Origin: Osmia lignaria lignaria
Lineage: Eukaryota > Arthropoda > Insecta > Hymenoptera > Megachilidae
Direction: 5' to 3'
Length of the DNA stretch: 64,000 bases
NCBI RefSeq assembly: GCF_051020975.1
Contig: NC_135043.1
Span: 7,626,001 to 7,690,000, forward strand
Each line of letters starts with the position of its first letter. Positions within the stretch are counted from its first letter, which is position 1. A model generated the notes under the pieces. It searched no databases. It saw only the letters and a program-made list of their open reading frames with translations, and was not told where the DNA came from. A program made the translations under genes and the position numbers. This document shows positions 12,527 to 24,400 of the stretch, one piece after another.

Positions 12527-15500
12527 CTAACTCTTCCTTTTCTCGTGCTTCATTGTCGAGCTTTCAGTCGTGGTCGAGTTCTGGTGCTCTTTTAAACTGG
12601 ACAACTTAGATTTCCGGAAGACATCATTGAAGACACTCGTGGCAACCTGGACGTCTTTGCAATCGTTTGGCTGTCGGGCAATGGACCAAACGCCTGTTAT
12701 GGTGTCCACTCCTTGGCATACTCTACAGGCACCTGAACATCGTCTCATCGTTAACTTAACTTTAAATAGTATATATTTTAAGAGATCCTACGTACCGACG
12801 AACACAGCTATCGACTTGGTACTGTTATCCGTGGCGATCAGAGTGAAGGGTGCGCCACGTTTAAACGGAGCGTGACCGGAAACGTTCCACGTTCCGTTGA
12901 GAAGACTTCCGTGAAAACGGGGTGTCGCGAGCTCCGTAACCGTCACGATTATACTTCGATTCACGACCCTCATCTCTAGCTTGATTCCGGCCTGAGACGT
13001 TGACCAGGACCCTGACAAACGGCAAGGTAAGCCTAAAAATACCGCTCGTTTCACATATCAAGGATAGCCAAAGGGTATAGCAGGATAAGATGGTCAAAAG
13101 TGCCCTTGAACCGATTTTATTGAGCTATACACCATTTTATAGCTTATAATAAAAAATCTTTGTACACCAAGTTTCAACTCTGTATCTGAACCGGGAGGGT
13201 AGTTACAGGGTAAGGAAGAAAAAGTGATTTTTGCCATAAAAAATCTGAAAAAATTTACAATCGTAAAGAAACATGGCTAGAATATTCTAGAATTTTTTCA
13301 GATTTTTTTCATGCCATTAAATAGGGAAAGTATGGTAAAATCCACTTTTTCTTTCTTACCCCGTAACTACCCTCCCGGTTGAGATATAGGGTTGAAACTT
13401 GGCGTACAACGGTTTTTCATTACAAGCTATAAAATGGCGTATTGCTAAATAAAATCAGTTCAAGGGCACTTTTGATTATTTTATCCTGCTATACCCTTTC
13501 AGGCCAATAATTGTACACCTCTCTGATCATTACATTTATTCATTAAATCATACCGTCTCTCCTTTTGTTCTTTGAATGATCCAGCTTCAATTCTTCCAGT
13601 TCCTCCATGATGGTGTTCAGTATTTGATTGGCGATCTCCTTAGTGTCTTGCACAGCGATGGAAATGTTCATATTGTGTGCAGGAAGGAGTGGATTATCCG
13701 TGTACGGTAAGAACTCGTCTTCGTATCCTCCACTTTGAATTACGTGTCCTCTCGTGTGGTCCTCCTTATCTTCGTTTCTATTCTCACCCTTAAATTCTTG
13801 CTTTCGATAACTGGGACTTAAAAGATGTTCCTCTGATTGATTAAGAGAGTCAGAGTTTGCTATGTCGTCCTCCAAATTTTCATTCTGATTTAAATTACTG
13901 GGCTCGGTGCTGATGTTGATGCCCAGAGACTCCAGTATCTTTCCAAGAGGCTGATCCATCGCGTTATCGTACGATTGAGGAATGTTATTTATCCCCTGTA
14001 TTGAAACACTTTTCATAGATTGATCCTGTGTGTCGTCGAGATTGTCATATGACTGGCCTGCAAAGAAACTAGGCTGCGATTGAGCTGCGATATCCTCCTC
14101 CGTTGTACCTGATATCCGAGGTTGATTTAACGTATTCTCGTCGAAATTCGTGTCTATTGGCTGATCATTTTCCAGGTTTTGTATTTCAGGACTGTTAGGA
14201 CGCAGCGGGTTCCTCCTTGGTTCGACACCTTCGTTTGTTTCCAAGCTTCTGAAATCGTCCTGAGGCGTCTCGTATTGATCGAAACGATTCAATGGACGAG
14301 GATTGAGTTGGTGAATTTCATTGTTCATTCTCCTATCATCGATATTGTTTTGTACCACGTCAAGAACGGCATCCTGTTCGGATATCTGAGGCTGTTCAAG
14401 AACTTCCTCGGTGCTGGCAGGGCACCTGGGGTCCGATTGATCGTATCTATCCGCTCTGAGGAACTGAGAATACTGATTCGGTCCCCCGAGTCGTTTGCCT
14501 TTCGGATATCTTTGAAAACGATGAGAACGTTTAAAAGCGTTACCAGGGTACCTGAAGCCTTTTCTACGACCAGGGTGACCTCGATGATACGCCTGAACGT
14601 TTCTGTCGATTCGACGAAGAGATCTAGAGTACGGAGTCTCGCGCGCGAAACGATCATTGGGATACATGGATCGAACGATCTGCATTGGGATTTTATTCGC
14701 TGCCATGTCGCGGAGGACATCGTCGTCGCTGTAATAATCCGAGTACTCTACTCCTTGGTCACCGGGACTCTTTTTTAAAGGGTTCCTCGTTGTCGTCCGC
14801 ATCAAACTGTCGATCATTCTCTCGCTACCGTGTAATTTCACGGAACCTTCGCTTTTCGCTGATTTACTCGACAACGCCGAAGATTTAGTGATCAACGGTG
14901 AGGAGAAATCAACGTAATCATTGTCGTCTACGTGTACACGGGTAACTTTTTCGTTTGATCTTGATGTTGTAGGTCTGTCTCGTGATTTGTTATCGGTCAT
15001 TCCTTGATTATGTTTAATTAAATGTTTCTCTCTTCCGGTTACTTTCTTCGCAGACGAGTTAATGTTGCTGCCAGGGTTCGACGTTCTCTGAGCAAACGAA
15101 CAACGTTCAAACGTTCATTGAATGCGTAGCAAAGTTGTACGCGCAGGAATGCGAGGTGAGTTGATGAAAATTGAAGAACGAAGCTTACCTACCTTGGGAG
15201 ATCCCCCCTTTGGCCATTCAGCGTGCCCATTTTTGAATCTTCGATGGTGTCTACGAAAAGTAAGATGATTTTCTTACGAATAAATAAGCGAGTATTGGAA
15301 ATTAAGTTCTGATTGTCCTTCGAGGTACCTTCTCTTTTTCTTCTTTCCTCGTCCAATGTGCCCGTCCTGATGTTCACTGCGGGATTTTTTCATTCCAACC
15401 TTTCCCGAAGCCGGCAATTTCACTGACGCATAGAGATTACTACGAGGTTTCGACACTCGAGTGAGCTTCTTCATTGTCTCCTGCATCTTCGGAGATTGCA

Positions 15501-15792
15501 ACGCATCTTTGGCCATCTTGTTGGCCAAATTCTTGTCACCTGCTCGAGATATTCTGCGTTCCATCGAATGGACACTGCTTCTACGTGCCTTCGGTTCCTG
15601 ATCGTTAGAGTATCTGTTGTGTTTGCTCGATTGCCGTTTCTGCATATGGGAATCTTCATCGTGGTTGACAATCGTGTCTTTTTTCAGAAAAACATCGCGC
15701 CGTTCAGGTGATTCTACCTCTGCTTTGTTTTCCTCTGATGATCTTACGTTGCTTTCGATACAAACTGCGCTGATTAGTAGCGAAACGATCAT
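12527..15792 (-). CDS. Predicted secreted disordered protein with a C-terminal avidin-like domain
   Basis: Five exons on the minus strand: 15792-15329, 15250-15193, 15087-13554, 13032-12796 and 12732-12527. They total 2,499 nt (832 residues) and every junction is in phase. The start MIVSLLISAVCIES looks like a short signal peptide; an acceptor lies just upstream of the ATG. Residues 15-690 are low-complexity, first basic (KKSRSEHQ, GRGKKKKRR) and then Asn/Gln/Asp-rich, with no recognised domain. The last two exons encode an avidin-like beta-barrel: CRLSGSW matches avidin CSLTGKW, AVFVGAC matches TVFTGQC, VWSIA holds the Trp97 equivalent, and VATSVFNDVF matches the last strand. Both Cys of the avidin disulfide are kept. 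Most biotin contacts appear changed: Asn12 to Thr, Trp70 and Trp110 lost, Asn118 to Asp. Biotin binding is therefore doubtful. The donor inside the 13543-13554 segment is inferred; without it the protein would stop at 13543 and lack the domain. Confidence 0.7.
13070..13499. mobile_element. 430-bp foldback (MITE-like) element
   Basis: The element is one long imperfect palindrome. The outer ends read AAAGGGTATAGCAGGATAA at 13070-13088 and its complement at 13481-13499. The arms stay complementary through GTGCCCTTGAAC / GTTCAAGGGCAC, CCGGGAGGGTAGTTAC / GTAACTACCCTCCCGG, and meet near TAGAATATTCTA at about 13285-13296. It has no coding capacity. It lies in the intron that precedes the avidin-like domain; without it that intron would be about 90 nt, typical of this locus. 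Target-site duplication is not clear (GCC on both flanks is only suggestive). Classification as a non-autonomous DNA transposon is inference. Confidence 0.85.
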
Positions 15793-18700
15793 GGTCAACC
15801 TGTTATATATATTTTTTTTTTTTATCGTATTGATTAACGAGAAGATTCTAACGATTCGCATGATTTTTAGGTGTGGAAATTGGATGTACCTGAATAAACT
15901 CAGCAGCATTCCTCTGCAAGGTGAATCGATGGAAAGATTGGTGCTGGTGCCATTGAATCAGCGAACACTGGTGAATCTTCAAGCTTTTATCTCGATCGTT
16001 ATCATCGCAATTTACTCGAATTCACTTTTTTTACCTAATTCTAATGGCAATTCTTCGTTGATCAGTCGCGATGAACAGTTTTTCCTGCACGTTGACACAT
16101 GTCCGATAAACGATCACGAAAAGCGCTCGCACGAGATTCGATGCTCGTTTCTCGACGACCAACTTTTGTCATCTGATCGGTAAATCAGAATTCTCCTCCA
16201 TCTTATCGCGATCGACTCTTTGGAAATCCGATTCTGTACTCTGATTCCGCGTATGTACAAGCGGTCTTTAGTCATCGGTTTTGCTCCGTTTGGATAACAC
16301 GAGCGTGTACTTAAATTCATGAATACATATTTAAGCGAACACGTGCGTATAGACGGGCACACGTGTGTAGCTTTCGCGTAAGGTAGATTGCCGGCGATCA
16401 AAGCGACTTGGATTATCGCCAAGTACACGCGTCGGCCTCAATTAGTCAGATATTACATATGAATGTCCTACACGCTGCTAGGCTGCGTTAATAACACGGA
16501 AATGAACTTATAGCCATCTGTTTCATCGGCACGAAATCGCCTTTAGATGTTACTCTTTCTTTATTTATTATGAAAGCTATTGTAGGAATTATATTATGTT
16601 GTTGCGGACGAAATGGGCAATTTATAAAACATACAATAACTGTAATTTTATTCTTTTAAAATTCTTACTAGTAATGTAATTTTTGTCAAATTCTTCCGAT
16701 TCAAATTTATTAAGGGTACCATATTTTTCAGACACCCTGTATTTCACCGGTCGTAAAAGTGCATCAACGTTGAGGCCGCATGGTGCACGTATTAAAACCA
16801 AGTCAGAACGCAAATAGACTCCCAACGATCCGTCGAAGTACCATCGGCGCCGGACAGAAGCCGGCTGTGAGCAGCAAAAAGGACAAGTAACGAGCGGCCA
16901 GCCTGTCGGAGAAATTACGGTCGGTACAAAACGCATCACGGATACAACACGTATATCGGCGTGGACCAGCAACGAGATCCCTGGAGACACATAGGCATCG
17001 ATTATTATTAGAACCAGCCGAAAGTACAACCCGATCTTCGGGTTATATTGCAAGTGCATCGGAATGAGGATCGCTTTGCGTCTTCTGAGTTCCCTATAAA
17101 ATCATTCACTCTGTCAGTTTGCGGAAGGATAAGTAGATACGTCGAGGAAATTAAGCTTTCCTGGAAGATGAATTATTTTTCACATATTTGTAGTTTACGA
17201 AAGTAGCGGATCACGATAGGGAATGTTGGACGAATCGAAATCACGATTGAAAACTTGTGAAATCGATGGTATTTTTAAACGATCGATTTCTTTGCTGTTG
17301 CGTAATTGAGTATTTCTAATTGTTTAATCGAACCTTGGCGCGCGTACAGCCGCTTCGACGAACGTGATTCGGAACGCGAGACGGTCGGAAATTAATTCGA
17401 CAGGAAGTCAATATTTACTGCGGAACAGACACTTTTAATGGCCTTAATGGTTAATGTAGGCTGATACTTTAGAATTGTGAAATGATACCTCGTTAATTAC
17501 TTAGGTAACCCTTGGCTCGAGTACAGAACCGTCAGGAAGCTCAGGAAGAATACCAAAGGTCGCGATTTTTACGCTCTTCGAGTGGAACAAACTCCTATTG
17601 GACTTAAAAAACATTTCTTAAAAAATGATGCTTGCGGAAATCTACGAATTTGTATTTATTCAAACAACTGCCAAAATAGGTAACTGCAATTGTCTTTTAA
17701 TTAGTGTGAAAAAAACTGAAATATTTACAAATTTCATTTATCTATCATAGGGTTTACGAAGCACATGTGGTATCATACTCACAGATGCCTCTAGTCAGTG
17801 TATCAAGGTATACTCAAAACACTTATGTACTCGAAATGATTTATTCCACTATTTCTATCTTCTTTATCGTAACTCGTGTAGATACCACCGGTGCATCAAA
17901 CAACAGGTGCGTTGTTTCGCTAGAGAAGACGAGAGAAACAACAGAACAGTGCTGGTCCACAGCGGGAAGAAGCGAAAGAAGCGAAGAAAGGAAAGAAGAC
18001 GAAGTGGACAGCGATGAAGAAGACGAAGAAGAGGTAGCTGAGAAGCGTGGAGGGTGTCGGGACGCGTTGCGGCTGGCATTGGTAGCAGTCTCGAGATAGC
18101 CGCCGGCTGGCTTCCTCACCGCCTCGGGGGATTTATTCGGGGATTCCGAGCGCAAAGTGGTGAACGGATATCCAGTGGCTGATCCATCGATCCGCGTTAA
18201 CCAGTGATCAGCGTTGATTGCGATTACCCTGGGATCGTTAACGAAAGAAAGAAAAATCCAAAGTTGAACTGAGAGTACCTTTGCCGGAGGTGAGTCCGTT
18301 AGCATATTCCTCAGCTTCTTTCGTTTCTTCGTTCTTTCCTCTTCCACTGACCGTCGTGTCAGCTCTTCGACGTGCTATTTTTGTGAGTGTTGTGCAAGTG
18401 TCGAACTCTCGTATTCAAACGGCCCTTGCACCGAACAAACGAACCCTTCAAGGATTTCTTCGCGATCCGTCCTGACGTCGACAGGTTCTCTTCCTGGCCG
18501 ACCTTGGACGACGTCTACGCCGCGTCAATTTTCTTCGCTTATTTTCGGACTCATCGTGGACTGGCCGTCTTCTCACGAGTAACCACCGGTGTGATTTGTG
18601 CAATTCAGATATAAAGACGATTGCGTAGCAGTTTTGGTACATTGAATTTTCACGAACACGACCTTGGAATCTGTTGATCCTCGGTCCGTGTCAAGCGATT

Positions 18701-20699
18701 CTTCTCTTCTTCAAGGGATAAAGATGGACCAAGAAATATTTATTGCTACTACTTAAGTTTACTACGTTTAACATGTTCGCTACTGGTGTCACGTATTTCA
18801 TTGTTGATCGCTGTCAACATGTGTCGCAATCGAGGATTTTTATTTAAAAACAAACTAAACGATGATGTACAAACGATGTGCATGATTCAGGGTATATTTT
18901 TGCTCTGCGGTTGATTAAAAAATAGTAATAGAAACGATGTATAATTGCATAGCGAACGTGTTAGACGATAGAGTGAAATGTTTAGGGAATGGAAGAGGAT
19001 TCGCTTTGACGAGGAACATTAATTCTCAGTGGATGCAATTGTCGCGCGAAACACAGGAGATAATCGAGTTGTTTATAGATAATACGGTGTCCATCTTCCG
19101 GTTAATGAACTGTCGCGGCGATGACAGATATGGAATCCTGTCATCTTGTCATGTGGAAGCCACACGTATAGGGTGTAACGAGTCTTTCGGTAAACATTTA
19201 TTGATAGAACATTCTCTGATTATTAAAGTAATATCATGTACAATTTTCTTATACAAATATTGACTTATTTAGAAACATTCTCTAATTAGAAATTGTGTCA
19301 GAAGGTTGAAGCATTAATCAGAAAATTTTCAGTGGAAACGTTCCGTGACCAAGCGTCGGTCATCGTCTTTTTCTTCTTCTTCTGTATGTCGAGCATGCTT
19401 TCCCGGAGCAACCTCATTATTCAGAGGGAAGGCAAGGTTGCACGGTGGCCGAAAGCAGCAACCCGTGCGATGACACTGCCGTCTCGTCTACTAAACACAT
19501 CGTGAAGACCCGCGGCGAAATGAAATTCCGCTCAAGGTGGCTCGTAAAATAGCTGCGCTATTTTCCTGGCACAGTTTCCCCGTGAGTTGGCCGTCCAGTG
19601 AATCAAATCTTCGTCCAGTCGCGGCGAAGGCCAAGTTTTTCGCTTCGCGGAAAGATGACTACACGAGCTTGGCCGCGAAGAATGGAGAGCACGCTCGCGT
19701 CCGTGCAACCTGCGACCCAAAATATCAAACCACGTTCCACCTTGATCGAGAAACAACGTGTTGCTTTTCCGTACGATTCATCGAAACGACAGAGATTTAT
19801 TTTCTGATCCATCATTGTATTCGATTATCTCCGATCCGGAGCTAAGCTTATATTTCTTTCCTCGCTTATTTACTGTCTAAAAAAAGAATTCGAGCCGATC
19901 CTATGCTCTAGTAATCTATTTGGATCAGCGGAGCAAACGTATTTTCATTTACTCGCGTCAGGGATTGGAGTTTAAGGTGCTCATTTAGATGATGTATTGA
20001 ATTAACTATAGTGTATAACTTTGAAAAAATTTTTTATTCAAACAGTAGGTTCGTTGTAAATAATTTGCGTTATTGTAATTGTACGAATGTCAGGAGTTAT
20101 TTTGTGTATACTATCAGATTCGTTTATTATTCGATTTAAAGTGAATGTATGTGGCATCAAAGCCGGCTGTTTCTTGTTGTTTATCACGGTGACCCGATAA
20201 TAGTTGCTCGATCACGTCGTGCCTGGCGCAGCATTTATTTGTTCGTGGCTTTACGTTACTCCCTGTGGAGTTAGGCGTCGAAGTCAATGGCGGAAGTGAC
20301 CCGATTAGCAGTGAAATACAAGAAAATGCGGCCAGCCCCGCGCTGGCGGTGCAAGCGGGCCAGCCAATCAGACGAACGAATACGGGTGCCGCGTGTCGGA
20401 AATAGATTTCGCTTAAACTAAAGGTTGATCCGCCGACGCCAGTTTAACCATCTATGTACAACATTCGATTTCGCTCCCATGAAATCGATCGAATTAGATG
20501 CACAATTCATCTTAGCGTCATTTCTATGATACTTGAATTCAAGCGCCAGTAGAGGGACGACATCTATGATGCGTGCATCAGTATTTACAGTTATGACAAT
20601 TTTCACAATCTTATGATATTTTTACAATATATTAATATCATTATCGTTATGTTTAAATTAATACTCGATTCTGTATTCTATAAAGAATCTAAAAGTGTT
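15793..20699. other. Gene-poor intergenic region
   Basis: No coding exon with family support was seen. The segment 15.8-16.1 kb probably holds the 5' UTR and promoter of the avidin-domain gene. Near 16,728 an ACACCCTGTAT word occurs, of a kind often met at insect repeat ends. A GC-richer stretch at 17.9-18.6 kb has a purine-rich run and a fair 5' splice site (CCGGAG|GTGAGT near 18,290), which could be a non-coding first exon of the obscurin gene. Around 20.3 kb a CCAAT box (AGCCAATCAG) sits in GC-rich sequence. None of these is assigned with confidence. Confidence 0.4.
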
Positions 20700-20749
20700 A
20701 AAAATTCTAAAATATTAGAAATAAAGTTAGGCGGTAAAGGAAATCATAG

Positions 20750-20908
20750 TACGCATGCGCAGTGTTCGAATGGCAGCGCTTCAAAATGGTTGTGGAATTG
20801 TGGGGGCGAAAGACTGAGGAATAAATTTGGTTGAAAAGTCGTTTTTAAAGTGTATTATAGATATAAATAATGCATCAATTATTCAGAACAGTGAACGTGG
20901 GCATTGAG
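20750..20908 (+). promoter_or_regulatory. Candidate promoter and non-coding exon with an NRF1-type motif
   Basis: TACGCATGCGCAGT at 20750-20763 matches the palindromic NRF1/erect-wing type site, often placed close to transcription starts. About 145 bases downstream a 5' splice site (GCATTGAG|GTAAAC at 20908/20909) could end a non-coding first exon. The next acceptor, TGTTCTAG at 21288, opens the exon that carries the ATG at 21318. The chain is consistent but unproven. Confidence 0.4.
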
Positions 20909-21317
20909 GTAAACTTGAATTGATTCTGGAGGTTATAAATTGTTTATTTCTTGTCGGTGAAAAATGATGCACGAGGTATTCCCGAAATCGTAGCTATACA
21001 ATTGTAAGGTTATAACTATAAGTCTTTTCAGTCGAATATTGTTAGGAATTTAAGGAATATGTCCATACTAGTAGAAATAGAGATTGTTTTACATATCTGA
21101 GAACATTTTTCGTGCGAAGTCGATAAGTTACCAACTGGTCAAGAAAGAATTTACTTCTTTGCTGAAATGCAATCTTGGAATTGGCGTCGTTTTTCTTAAG
21201 GTGGCAGCACCATTACGGAAAACGCGAGCCAATCATATTCAAACACTGATTTCAAATTAACGGATATCCACTGTATTCTTTGTTCTAGAATAATGGTGTA
21301 ATGTGGAATTCACTGCA

Positions 21318-21499
21318 ATGGCTTCTAACATTTCGATTACATCCAAAAGAAAACAAGGTGATTATTTGATCTTAATCGAGCAAGTTCTCCCTGTACATTA
21401 AGAAAATACTAATTAGTTTTAAATATCTGTGCAGAAATTTCAGCGGAGGTGACTCGAGTCATCAGAAGAGAGGGAGTCATCATTGAATCACCAGGCAAG
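21318..21499 (+). CDS. Two small coding exons, possible alternative N-terminus of obscurin
   Basis: Exon 21289-21357 carries an ATG at 21318 and leaves in phase 1. Exon 21435-21499 enters in phase 1 and leaves in phase 0 at a strong GTAAGT donor. Together they encode 35 residues, starting MASNISITSKRKQ and ending EGVIIESPGK. The only in-phase partner I found downstream is the acceptor at 27277, which opens the giant obscurin exon as EGK in frame with the ATG at 27287. This would lengthen obscurin by 38 residues through an intron of about 5.8 kb. The segment could instead be the start of an unrelated small gene whose other exons I did not see. No family was recognised. Confidence 0.4.
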
Positions 21500-24400
21500 G
21501 TAAGTTCTATCGTCAACAATCTACCTTAATAACTACATTCTCTAAAAACTACGCAATCTATAACGCACCGATAATCTCACAAAAGAAAGCAAATATTTTA
21601 TTCTGAATAAGAAGATTTGAAAGCTTCTTACGGTAATGAAATTAGACCGCTTGCAAGATATAAAGCATCGGTACCCAATCCTCGTTACCAAACTTCATTC
21701 CTCAAAGGACCACCGTATAAAGGATGAAACATCAAACGTTTTCAAGTAATTGGCTAAACGGTAACTAACAAGACATATACCCGTTCACGCTAAATACGTT
21801 ACGTCACGATACCGCCATCTAAATTAAACTAAAACCAAGGCGCACCACGAAGGTAGGTAGAATATCTGGTTCGATGCCAAAGACTGAAGACAACCAAGAA
21901 CTCGACGCCATTCCAACTACTCCCGCAATGCACGAACACGTCTCTCATTCTTCTCGACGAACCCCTCGCTTCTCTTGTCACCGTCGATGCTCTCGCCCCT
22001 TGATTCACTCGGGCAAATTCTTTCTTTCTTTTTGCGCCCTCCCCCCCGTGCCGTTTCACCGCTCGACATGATTTATAGGAAACGCATTCTGTCGCTGTTT
22101 CACGCTTCCTGGAAGGATGGCCTGTTCAACGTTTGTCGTGGACGACGCCGTGCATGCCACCCGATTCCGAGACGTCTCGTTTTCATCCTTAATTAAGCCC
22201 TAATTAATTGCAAAGCATTTGAAATTCTTGGGAATGCCTCACTGCAATCGGAAGAATACTTAGCCGGGCAGCGTGTCATCGATATTGCCAACGCAACGCA
22301 CAGCTAACGAAAGTGGCTTGTAATTTATTTACACCGGTAATTACGACGCAAATATAACACAAAAAGGATAGAGGACAGTGAGGGAATACATTACTTAGGT
22401 AACAAAAGTTAGTTTTCCTTTTCAATTTAGAAACTTCGTGACTCATTTCGGAACACTGTTTATTCTAATGTTACCAACTGTTCGCAAACAGTTGGATGTT
22501 TAATTTCCATGATAGGATTAAGAAATCAAAGGCTGTCTGGTTTCCGTTCGAAGAGCAGAAGGTTCGTGCCAATGATCTCTCATCGCTTGATTCGTGCTCC
22601 GCTAAGAAAATGTCGAATATCTGCTAATACTTCTGGCACGTGACGGAGAGCAAAGATTGGATACATTGTATTGAAAGCAAACATCCTGATGTTTTTACTT
22701 GTCACGCAACAACGCTACGTGCCAAAATCGATTCTACTAATTTAAACTTCATACAGCCGGCGTTTATAGGCGTCTTATCGATTAATTTCTTATTATGTAC
22801 TTTACTACTATTATAGGAAACCTTGAACATTGCATTTGGAAATTCAAATCAATTTCAATTTTTATCAAGTGGATCATCGGTATTAGTCTCTTTCTTCAAA
22901 TATAAAATTAAATCCTTCAACTGTCAGAAACATGAACTCTCGTCAGATTTCACTGTTGTTCATAGTTACCTAACGCGTGGTTTATTAATTCAAATCATCT
23001 AGACGAACATAACTAGTCAATTGACATCTATCCAAGGAATTTAACGAACCGTAGTCTCAGACACGTTTAGAATTGGCTTTCAGTTAACCATAAATCAGCC
23101 CGTTAAAACGGTGCTTTGTTCGGGGTACGTATGAGCCGGTATTACGAGCGGAATCTGTACCAAATAAAACCTTAGAAATATTTCTCCCTCTGTTGCAACC
23201 CAGCTTGTTTCATTTCAAGGTTTTCTCTTAATTTATATTTCTACCATGTCGCTTCTTTAATCTTGTGAAACGAACTGCTCAATTAATTTATCGTTTACCT
23301 TTCTGTTACTCTAGCCAACATCAATTGATTTACAAAAGATGTCTTTATTCATTCTTAAGAAATTTACGAGGGATTGTCAGGACGGATCGCGTCGTTATCG
23401 ATAATGATGAGTCGATAGAGGCGAAATGAATCACACGAGTGGCGTTGACACGCTAAATTTCGTCCAGCGGACGGATTTTGGCAGACAATCAAGATCATAG
23501 ATTCAGCTGAAGGCAATTGATGTGCCAATAGTATCGTGGCGCTTCTTTCACCGGAAATTCAACGTCCGGTCATTCTGTCTGGCAAGTCCACCTTGTTTTC
23601 TATATTTTTGAAACTTTATTATTCCGAAGAAAAGAAGTAAGGATTCTTCGTTGATTTTGATGTACGCGACAGATAGAGCGCCAAAGGGTTAAAGATCTTA
23701 TATCACAATTTTTATTCGATTACGTTCTGTAGAATTATTTGTGGCTTCCATAAATTATTGCCATGGTATCGGCCAAAATTCGTGACAGGAGCGATTCGAC
23801 GTAAATCTATCAGCCTTGAGCCCTTGCTACAGTTATTGTCTTGTCTTAAGTTCAAGCACTATCGTAAATCACCGAGAACAACCGAAGCACGAAACGTTTC
23901 ACGAGGGGATACAATGAGACACAGTTTGTTCCGAACGACCTGAAATTTCGCTTGAAACAAAGTTACTTTGTTTGCAATTATTAGATACATTATTCCTATA
24001 GTGAACATTATTTTCTATGCATTATCTTGTATTAGTAGTTTTGAAACTTATAAATGATTCGTACTTATACTAAAAGGATTAAAATATTGTTCATTCATAT
24101 GTCAAAGCGTTTTGATGCTTTTTCGAGTGGGTTGGCGATTATCGTTGCTTTGGAAGACAAGAATTCAGTGAACGATCGGCACGAAACCATGCGTTTCTGA
24201 AAAATGGTAACAGGTGTCTTATTTATCTTTCGTGAATTGCAAAAGTGACGCGTGTACGCGACTGATTTATCACGCAGTATATCACTTAAAGAGGTCGGTG
24301 CACAGGGAAATAAATAAACTCGTCTGTCAGCAGCATTAGTTATCATGACAATATTTATTATAAATTATAACTATGAGAAAGTATCGGTACGATTAAGAGC

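Noticed and set aside
13070..13499. Inverted repeat considered as an inverted gene duplication or a miRNA precursor
   Set aside because: The arms have no coding potential and the hairpin is far longer than a miRNA precursor; the uniform palindrome with matching ends fits a foldback transposon better.
14179..14778. A 199-codon open frame antisense to the large avidin-gene exon
   Set aside because: It is the complement of a low-complexity coding exon, has no splice logic or similarity, and the minus-strand frame explains the sequence.
17767..18614. Several overlapping open frames near a purine-rich GC-richer segment
   Set aside because: Frames on both strands are low-complexity (runs of Glu/Asp or Ser/Leu) with no family similarity. 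More likely untranslated or regulatory sequence.
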